Shown here in pieces: positions 55,060 through 64,000 of a stretch of 64,000 nt of DNA. The stretch comes from Pneumocystis sp. 'macacae'. Its lineage: Eukaryota > Ascomycota > Pneumocystomycetes > Pneumocystales > Pneumocystaceae. Both the position numbers and the translations under genes were made by a program. The DNA lies in NCBI GenBank assembly GCA_018127085.1, contig CM030721.1, positions 372,001 to 436,000 on the forward strand. Reading direction: 5' to 3'. How positions within the stretch are numbered: position 1 is the stretch's first letter; each line of letters opens with the position of its first letter. The notes under the pieces were generated by a model. It did not search any database. It was given only the letters and a program-made list of their open reading frames with translations, and was not told the DNA's origin.

Positions 55060-58000
55060 TTAAAGAATTTTGTATTTATAATTTATAAAAAGGCTAGAAA
55101 ATAAATACTTTTCTCCATGTTGATCATTTAAAGGTATATGTTTATAACCTAATAATTATTAAAACTAGATATAAAAAATAAGCATAAAATATTACCCGGA
55201 AGTAAGAGATTTAGCCTTAGACAATATGTCGCTATTAATATATCATCTAAAGAATAATATGAATTGTTATTATAAATGTTAAATCGTAAAAAAACGAAAT
55301 CTAATTGAAATTGATCTATTACAGTCGTAAAAGTTTCATCCCAAATAGGTTTATAACCATTATTATAAATGGTGCATGTTCTCCAAAATCTGCGATCATT
55401 ATTCAACATTATAAACTCTATTTCAACAAATGGATTTAAAGTGTTGTGTTTAAAATTTTTAATTCTAGGAAGTTGCTGAGCAGATATTATCTATAAATAA
55501 ATTAATAAACACTACATATGCTTACATAAATGAAAACCTTTATGTCTAGTTGAATTTTTTTAGAATTAGATACTATATTAAATTCACTATATTTTGCATC
55601 CGTCATACGCAGATATAATGGCTTCAATATGTACCCGTATCCATCGTTACCGGAAAACATAGCATCGTTTATTTGTATTCCAAGATCTAAATATAAAAAT
55701 CAAATAAACAATAAACAATACAACAGAATTTACCATTGGTTTGCCAATTTAAAGCAACCATTTGTACACCTTTTTGCCAATACTGTTGAGGTTCAAAGTT
55801 CGTAGAATTAATTCGTGTAAAATTAGGATATAACCTCATAAGATATTTAACATTATGTTTTTCTAGTTGAGTTTTAGAATTTTTAATAATATTGTTGAAA
55901 CTTTTTTCAGAGAACGAAAATACATGTGTAAATGTTTTAGATTCTTTTGAATATAAATATCCAGTATTTAATAAAAATTCATATTTACCCGGAAGAGAAA
56001 AATTATGGAACTTAATGCTTTCAATATAAACAGAAAGATTCGAAAGAGGTTCAATGATTTTTCCATTATTTTTTTTATGAGATTTTGCTTTGTATTTTCT
56101 TATGTTTACAACATCCATGTCAATATCTGATGAACCTGTAGTGTCTGTAGTGGTATTACTTGATGTATCTGGCCTGAAAATATCCAAATTATTGTATTTG
56201 CAGTTTTTCTTAACCTTAAAATGTTATATATTTCTAAAATAAATCTTATTTTACTTTTAAAAGAATTTTATATTTTAAGTCCATCGGTGATGGCAATATT
56301 TTAGGATCCGTAGTTATCAGTGAAGTTATTAACATTTCTCCAAGTACTTCTTTTAATATTGAGACCATTAGATACTGCTGAGGGAAAGAGCAATGAACTT
56401 CAAGTGAAAGAATTAAAGGATAAGGAGAGACAATAAATGCATATTTCGCAATTGCAGAAATAACATCATAAAATAGTATTTTAGTTGTACTAATATTAAT
56501 TAATTCATAGTAAAGAAAAAATAATTCATACAAACAATGACCGTGATATACTAGAGGACCATCAGGACCGTCCCAGCAATCGACTATTATAAATTAATAT
56601 ATATAAATACATATATTCAACTTTCTATACTTTCTATGCATCTGCATCCCCTTTGTAATACTTTAATGTATCCTTCTATACTGCTTTCTCCACCAAATTG
56701 TTTACCCAGTAAATATGTATTATGACTTGAAGAGATATAATATTCGTTTAGAGGGCGAGACATATCTGTGTTAGAAGTAATTATTAATGGGTTATTATCT
56801 GAAAGCAGAAATGATGTAAAATTTTCAATTGACATAAGACCATTTTGGTTGTCTGAAAACTTTTTAAATATCTCTTTATTAACCAAAATATTGCTAAACT
56901 TCAAAACATAAGTGCATAATTTTTATATTTTTCCGCTACCTCCTGTTCATTTACTAAAAACAATTGGAATTCCTCGAAGTTCATAAAGTCTTTATTTGAT
57001 TTAGTATAGGTTTTAAATAAATTATTAATTTCTTGACGTTCTTTTAGTAATTTAAGGAATTTCTGAAACTGGATAAAATTTAATTTTCCAACTAAATAAG
57101 TATCTATTTCATTGAACGCATTTTTCAAATATTCTTTTGATGCATTCACATGAAGTTTTTTACATAATTTTTCTATATCTTGAAATTGAATATAATCATT
57201 TTTTTTAATTGATTCCCAGTGTTTTTCAAGCCAACCATCAAACTTATCTCCCATAAGTCCAAGTTTTCCCATCATTTCTATTCTATACCGTTGAGTTTTT
57301 TTCAAAAGAATTACCCATTGTTGTCTAAGTTCTAATGTTGGTGTTATTAAATGTAATATTTTTAATTTATGATTAACAAGACAAATAATGCTAAACCATC
57401 TATCTTCATAGTCTATATGTATTTTTAGCTGTTCCCTATAGTTACGGGAGTCATGACCAACGCGAATGTCTTGAATATCATCAACAGAAACTGTGTTAAT
57501 ATTCCGATTAGAATTGTTATATATAAAAGGACATTTTACTTGTTTTAGATAAATTTTCTCTAAATGTAATTATACCATTTTTTATATCCAAAGAAAACAT
57601 TACTTTTTTTATTTTTCTCCTTGTCACTTTCAGCATTAATGTACCTTGTTGTATGGGTTTTAAAGTAAAAAACTGTAAATCTATACGCTCACATGGAAAG
57701 TTTTGAGTATGTGAAACCCCTTCTTTGTATACTATTGGTCCTGCAGATAAATCAAAAGATAATCCTTCTAATGAATAATTTTTAAAGCTTTTTGGTAAAA
57801 ATAAAGATTCGAACAATATTGTAATAAAACTATAAAAACTAATATTCTTTTTAAAACACTCGAAGTTATTTGCAAATGCATGAGCTGAAGTTAACGATTG
57901 TGTTAATGGTGTATCATAACTCATTTGTTTTTGTTCAGAATTAAATGAAATATATTTATGTTTCTTAGTGAATATATGACGAAAGATTTTAATATTTTGA

Positions 58001-58155
58001 CTGATTATATTTAATCTATATAATTTCGAAAATCCTGCAAATAAATTCTTATTTTTAGTTTTTTTTATTTTGTTATAAAATAAATAATTTTTTTCATCTG
58101 ACATTTTTAAAATAAGTAATGATTTTTTTAAGTTTAATATTATAGAAATTTCCAT
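55060..58155 (-). CDS. PLC1: Phosphoinositide-specific phospholipase C (delta type)
   Basis: Cleaves PIP2 into diacylglycerol and IP3. N-terminal PH-like region with basic, weakly conserved sequence (58,155 to about 57,400), EF-hand-like region ([40 protein letters not shown]), then the X domain [20 protein letters not shown] with first catalytic His, RGCRCIE and, across an intron, [19 protein letters not shown] residues with second His. The Y domain follows ([29 protein letters not shown]), then C2 ([20 protein letters not shown] ... FLRFNIYN), ending [20 protein letters not shown]. Stop at 55,060-55,062. About 900 aa, typical for a fungal PLC. Confidence 0.9.
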
Positions 58156-58574
58156 GAAAGTTCAATAAAGTCCATTTCTTAGTTTTCTGTCAAAGAAAAT
58201 TAGAATACTACTGTTTTCTTTTTTTTTTTAAATTATTAAAATCTGATTAAATTTTAAAACCGAAAGTTTTTTAATTGTCGTAGAATCTAGATTAATAAAA
58301 ACGAATTGTATAGACGAATAATTTAGAATTAGACAATGATTATAATAGAATTAGAATTATTGAAAAAAATGGAATAAATTTGATTAGATATTTATATGTC
58401 ACTTATTTTTATTTAAAAGATTAATGTTAAATAATAATTTTTTAAAAAATATTGAAAAGAACTTTACTTTTTTAAATTAACTATATATATATTTAAGTCT
58501 GAATAAATTACGAAATTTTAGACTATTAAAAAGACTATGATTTTTAAAAGGTATGCAGTTTGATGTTATAAAAA
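58156..58574. other. Intergenic between PLC1 start and IMP4 stop
   Basis: 419 nt of AT-rich sequence separating two minus-strand genes. No ORF, RNA or repeat recognised. Confidence 0.45.
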
Positions 58575-59711
58575 TTACGTATCAGAAAGAACATATGATT
58601 TATGTCTCTGATAAGGTTTCAGGCGCCATTCTACATCTGCTGTAGATACATCTATAGTGCCTAATTTGATTTCATATAAACTATAAAAAGTAAGTTTTGA
58701 ATAAAATTTATATTAATACGCTTACCGCATTTCTAAGCGGGGCCCCACTTCAATAAGCTCAATATTTTTTGAATCTGTTCTTAGATAAACATGATGTCTA
58801 GTATGATTATAATTTATTGAAAATTTAAAATTTAAATAAAATGTAATACCTTAGGCTTATATAATCCTCTTCATTGAATTAGTAACAAGTTAGGAAAAAC
58901 TGCTTTAGTTCACCTTGATTTGCAAATGTTATAACACGATGACTGTTCTCTTTTGGACTTGGAGGAAAAAGCGCTTTTAAAACATTTTTTACCCGTAATC
59001 CCAACTTTGATGTCAAATTCAGCATAATTAATCTTGGATAACTTTCTGATACATTCCCTATGTTTGGTATATCATGCCGAAGAATTACCTGCACTAATTA
59101 CTACTTATTCAATATAAATTATCACTATACATTATGAAGTGTAAATGATACTGTAGGACCATATGGAAAATGACTTATAATAAGCTGCCAAATCCTTAGG
59201 ACTTATAAAAAATCAAAGATATCTTACACAATCTGGCACACCACGTGTTTCATGTAAAATAATTAAATCTGTTATATCATTTGATCGACATGCAGCAACT
59301 ATATCATTAATAACATAATTTCCCCTGTTAATTCTTCGTGAATTTGGAATTAAAAGTTTGATTTCTTTTGCAAATTGAGATAATCTAGTACTTGGCTCAC
59401 GTGATGTTGTGATTAATACATTGGGCTGCCGCTCTCCCAGGTTTCCATACTCATCATCCATACGGTTTAACTCCTCTTCGTCCATTCCTTCATCAAACTT
59501 ATAATCCTTTCTAAGCTGTGCATCATCCCGTATATTTGATGGAAGTGATCTACCTTTTTCTAATGACTCTTTTAATAAACGTCTTTTTTCTCGTAACTGT
59601 GTTTCATTCTTTTGCTGCATTCGTTCATAAAGATATTGTCGCCTTTGTCTTACTATTTTCCGTTGCTTTAATTACTTTAATAAGTGTGTTTTCTATTAAT
59701 CTACTGACCAT
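58575..59711 (-). CDS. IMP4: IMP4, Brix-domain U3 snoRNP protein
   Basis: Imp4 acts with Imp3 and Mpp10 in the SSU processome to pair U3 snoRNA with pre-18S rRNA. Exon 1 is the ATG alone (59,709-59,711), followed by a 43-nt intron (59,666-59,708); exon 2 begins [19 protein letters not shown]. The Brix domain shows [89 protein letters not shown] and the closing [19 protein letters not shown]. About 285 aa, normal length. It is divergent from UPF1 with 156 nt between starts. Confidence 0.92.
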
Positions 59712-59867
59712 TTTGCTTTATTATGTACAATTTTTGATTTTATTATTCTTTATCTAGGTTAATTTTCAGATTTTCGAAAAAATCCTTATTTTTAAGCTAT
59801 AAAAACGTTAGAAACGATAAATTTAATAATTCTGTACATTTTTTCATATTTTGTCATTCAAACTCGA
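59712..59867. promoter_or_regulatory. Divergent promoter IMP4 / UPF1
   Basis: 156 nt between the two ATGs, AT-rich, without a recognisable factor site. Both promoters must share this gap. Confidence 0.5.
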
Positions 59868-62800
59868 TATGAATGATGATTTCCGTCGTATTGATTCTCA
59901 GTTTTATGCTATGTCAGATACAGAAGATACTGCATCGGTTTTATCACAAACTTTAACAGAATCAACTCAGGCACAAGATTATGGAGGCAAAGATAAGGAA
60001 TTTGATGAAGATTATGATGATAAAGATGAAGATAAAAATGGGGTTGACGCTATTTCTTTAAAAAGTTTAAATTTAGAGGAACATACAGAGATACGTGATC
60101 TCTATGAAGAAAGTAAAGAAACAGTGATGGAAGAAAGTCTTCCAGACTGGGCATGCAGGTACTATTTCAGTATGCATATATATATTTATGTTTTTTTCCT
60201 TTTAGTTATTGCGGGATTCATACACCTAGTTCTGTTTTGAAGTGTTTAACGTGTGATAAATGGTTTTGTAATTCACGTGGCAATACAAGCAGTAGTCATA
60301 TTGTGAAACACCTTGTACGAGCACGACATAAAGATGTTATGCTTCATCATAATAGTCCCTTGGGTGAAACGGTTTTAGAGTGTTACAATTGTGGAATTAA
60401 AAATGTATTTCTTTTGGGGTTTATTCCAGCCAAAAGGTATGAATGGATGAAGTTGTGATGCAGCTAACTTTATTTTTTTAGTGATACAGTTGTGGTTCTA
60501 CTTTGTCGCCAACCATGTGCATCGGCCCAAAGTTCTAAAGATATGAACTGGGATACTTCACAATGGCAGCCGCTTATTGATGACCGTAGTTTTCTTCCAT
60601 GGTTAGTTTCAATACCTACTGAACATGAAGTTTTACGAGCAAGACAAATCACTTCGTATCAAATTAATAAATTGGAAGATTTGTGGAAAGAGAATTCTAA
60701 AGCAACACTTCAAGATCTTGAAAAACCTGGAATTGATGATGAGCCTGTTCCAGTACTTTTAAAATATGAAGATGCATACCAATATCAAAATATCTTTGGC
60801 CCTCTTGTGAAGATAGAAGCTGATTATGATAAAAAAGTTAAAGAGTCTCAGACACAAGATGGTATAGTTGTGCGTTGGGATATAGGATTAAATCAGAAAT
60901 ATGTTGCATATTTTAGAATTAAAGTTCTAGAAGCAGGTGATTTAAAAGTTGCAGTTGGTGATGAAATGCGTTTAAGATATCTTGGAGAATTACGAAATCA
61001 TTGGGAGAGTATTGGTTATGTCATTAAAATACCTAATAGTTAGTATTTTTGCTGTTTAGTAATGCAACTTTAATTTTATGGTAGATATTTCTGATGAAGT
61101 TGGTCTTGAACTTAAAAAAAGTGATAAAATTCAAACAGATTGCACTCATAATTTCTCTATTGATTATGTTTGGAAAAGTACTAGCTTTGACAGGATGCAG
61201 ACAGCATTAAAGCAGCTTGCGATTAACGAAGCTAGTGTCAGTGGGTATATATATCATAAACTTTTAGGACATGACATTGCTCCATTAGTATTGAAGACAC
61301 AAATGCCTAAACGGTAAATTATTATTATTATTTGAAGTTTTTAATTTTTTCAAAGATTTTCTAGTCCTGGACTTCCTGAACTTAATGTAAGTCAAGTTTA
61401 TGCTGTACGAAGTGTTCTTCAAAAGCCTTTGTCTCTTATTCAGGTAAGTATATATTTATGTAGATGAATATCTGCTTATATAGTTCTTGTTAGGGTCCTC
61501 CTGGAACAGGTAAAACTGTAACTTCAGCTACTATTGTATATCATCTTGCGAAGATGAATTCAGGTCAAGTTTTGGTATGTGCCCCATCAAATGTTGCTGT
61601 AGATCAACTTTGTAAAAAGGTTTATTATTCATTTAAAAAAATGTTATATTTATTATTTTAGATTCACCAGACTGGCCTTAAAGTAGTAAGAGTATCTGCA
61701 AAATCTAGAGAAGATTTAGAATCTCCTGTTGCTTCTTTGACTTTACATGAGCAAGTTCGAAACAATGATACGAATACAGAATTACAGAAATTGATTCAAC
61801 TCAGAGACGAGCTTGGTGAATTAAGTTCTCAAGATGAAAAAAAATATAAAGCTTTAGTTAAAATCTGTGAAAAAGAAATTTTATCTGTAAAAAAATCTTT
61901 ATATAATATTAATAATATTTATTTAAGTTAGAATGCGGATGTAATATGTGCTACTTGTGTTGGTTGTGGTGATCCTCGTTTATCTAAATTCAAATTTCGT
62001 ACAGTTTTAATTGATGAAGCAACTCAAGCAACAGAACCGGAATGTATGATTCCCCTAGTTATGGGTTGTAAACAAGTAGTTCTTGTAGGAGATCATCAAC
62101 AACTTGGTTAGTTTTTTTTTTTAATATTTATTTTTTAAATTATTAAAGGACCTGTAATTATGAATAAAAAGGCAGCAAAAGCAGGTCTTCAACAATCGCT
62201 TTTTGAAAGATTAGTTGTTTTAGGAATTTCACCAATTAGACTTACTGTTCAATATAGAATGCATCCATGTTTAAGCGAATTTCCAAGTAATATGTTTTAT
62301 GAAGGAACTCTGCAAAATGGTGTTAGTAAAAATGAAAGACTTCGCAAAAATGTTGATTTTCCATGGCCTGTAAACGACACACCTATGATGTTTCATATGA
62401 GCCTTGGTCAAGAAGAAATTTCTTCGAGCGGAACTTCTTATCTTAATAGGTATTCTTGTTCTTATTTGAAAATATTGCTTATATATTATCAGAACGGAAG
62501 CCTCGAATTGTGAGAAGATTGTAGTGAAGTTTTTTAAAGCTGGTGTAAAATTTTCACAGATTGGTATTATCACACCATATGAAGGACAAAGATCATATAT
62601 TGTTTCCTCAATGCAACAAAGTGGTTCTTTACGGAAAGATTTATATAAGGAAATTGAAGTAGCTAGTGTTGATGCATTTCAAGGAAGAGAAAAAGATTAT
62701 ATTATTGTTTCTTGGTGATTTTTATTGTTTTTATTATTATTTATTAAATATATTTAGTGTTCGTTCTAATGAACATCAAGGGATTGGTTTTTTGAGTGAT

Positions 62801-63448
62801 CCAAGAAGACTTAATGTTGCTCTTACTAGGGCCAAATACGGTGTGGTTATATTAGGTAACCCCAAAGTATTGAGTAAACATCCTCTTTGGTATCATTTAT
62901 TGCTTCATTATAAAGAAAAAAATTGTCTTGTCGAGGGACCGTTAAATAATTTACAAGTTTCTATGATTCATTTTCCTAAACCAAAAACCGATTATCGTGG
63001 AACTCAACGCCATGCAATGATGCATAGTCGTTCATCATATAAACCGACTCGAGTAACTACTTCTGATTCTATACCTAATAATTCGTCAATAATAGGAAGT
63101 ATTCCAAATCATATTGATTCTTACACTTCTCAAAATGTTACTGGATTTAGTACTAACTATTCAAATATATTTTCTGGTGGTAGTTTTTTGGCAGGCTTAG
63201 ATAATTGGCCTCCTTTACCTATTTGTAAAACAAATTATAGAATGGTTTCACATTCACAAGTTGATCGGATTATTGGTCAAAAAGTATCTTCTGGACAAGA
63301 TTCTGAATCAGAAGTAATATTTGATGAACTTGAAGATTATAAAATTCATAGAGAAAGTTACCATGTGGGTAATACTTCTATTTATCGGGGAAATGAAGAG
63401 GATTCACGGGGTTTATTAACTGAACATGCAGTTCAAACAGGAATTTAA
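59868..63448 (+). CDS. UPF1: UPF1 (NAM7) RNA helicase of nonsense-mediated decay
   Basis: Superfamily 1 helicase that marks mRNAs with premature stops for decay. An acidic N-terminus ([17 protein letters not shown]) precedes the Cys/His-rich Upf2-binding domain: [61 protein letters not shown]. Then the 1B region, Walker A GPPGTGKT (about 61,500), [18 protein letters not shown] motif Ia, [12 protein letters not shown] (motif II), [38 protein letters not shown] and [11 protein letters not shown] (motif VI). The C-terminal tail is Ser/Asn/Tyr-rich. Start ATG 59,868 ([11 protein letters not shown]). About eleven short introns. Confidence 0.95.
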
Positions 63449-64000
63449 ATATTAATGATTAATTACATAAATTTGATATTGGAATTTGAGTTTTATCTCA
63501 AAAAAAGATTTAGTGATTATTATATAAATTCGATATAATCAAAATTGTTCAAGTTATTGGATGTTTTAAATTTTAAATTAAATATAATTATCTCAGAATT
63601 GATTATAAAATTTTAATATCACAGATATTTCTAATGGTCACTTTTATATATTTAATTAATATTTTTATTGCTCATTTAGCCCTTGTTTTTATTATTTGTT
63701 TAATGTATATATATTTTAAAATTTTTATTTAATTTACATTTTTTATATTTTTCAAGATTACATTATTTAAAATAACGGATAATTATTGAAATATTTTAAT
63801 ATAGCTTTAATATGCGTTTCGTATTTAGAGTTATGTTAAATGAAATTTGTATTTTTTAAATTGTAACTTGAAAATAAATTAAATATTAATAAATTAGTAA
63901 TATATAACGAATTATATATTTTGATAGATTTATAAAATTTAAATTCATTAAAATAGTTAAGACAAACAATAATATTTGATCTATTTACTAAATATTTAAA
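63449..64000. other. AT-rich flank after UPF1
   Basis: 552 nt to the window edge with runs of A and T on both strands. No gene recognised; it contains the UPF1 3' end region. Confidence 0.45.

Overview
The window is fungal nuclear DNA. From about 4,960 onward it is AT-rich and intron-dense. Introns are mostly 34-55 nt, with GTAAAT/GTATAT-like donors and an AAC/GAC branch site just before the acceptor. Intact, Phe/Asn/Lys/Ile-rich housekeeping genes all have yeast or fission-yeast counterparts. This architecture fits a compact Taphrinomycotina genome such as Pneumocystis; I infer the genus from style and have not proved it. No transposon, virus, CRISPR array, rRNA gene or major surface glycoprotein gene was seen.

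Positions 1-4,904 look very different. They are GC-rich (up to about 75% in 60-nt windows I counted) and carry three tightly packed conserved genes: ARV1, RPF2 and AMD1 (AMP deaminase). Their introns are 31-45 nt, with two longer ones full of CCCTAA-type motifs, and two introns use GC-AG borders. Composition does not break sharply. It slides down through the 5' part of AMD1, from about 63% to 50% to 38%, and reaches 25% just upstream of its ATG.

The AT-rich part, left to right: YOS9-like ER lectin (-), NSA2 (-), mitochondrial bL21m (+), MPS1-type kinase (-), RAD17 (+), ATP1 (+), eL36 (-), SLA1 (-), RPB7 (+), PP2A B55 subunit (+), dipeptidyl aminopeptidase (-), tRNA-Pro(CGG) (+), an unrecognised helical protein (-), FLC/TRP-like membrane protein (-), HAS1 helicase (+), Pom1-like DYRK kinase (-), RPL5/uL18 (+) with an intronic C/D snoRNA, a Pex30-type peroxin (+), URB2 (+), NUP188 (-), phosphoinositide phospholipase C (-), IMP4 (-) and UPF1 (+).

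Ribosome production is strongly represented: RPF2, NSA2, HAS1, URB2, IMP4, RPL5, eL36 and the snoRNA. RPL5 protein is the client of Rpf2 in 5S RNP assembly. Several genes (NSA2, RPB7, RPL5, IMP4) have a first exon holding only the ATG, so starts are easily missed by ORF callers. Exon borders given here were deduced by eye from frame, GT/GC-AG borders and family conservation.
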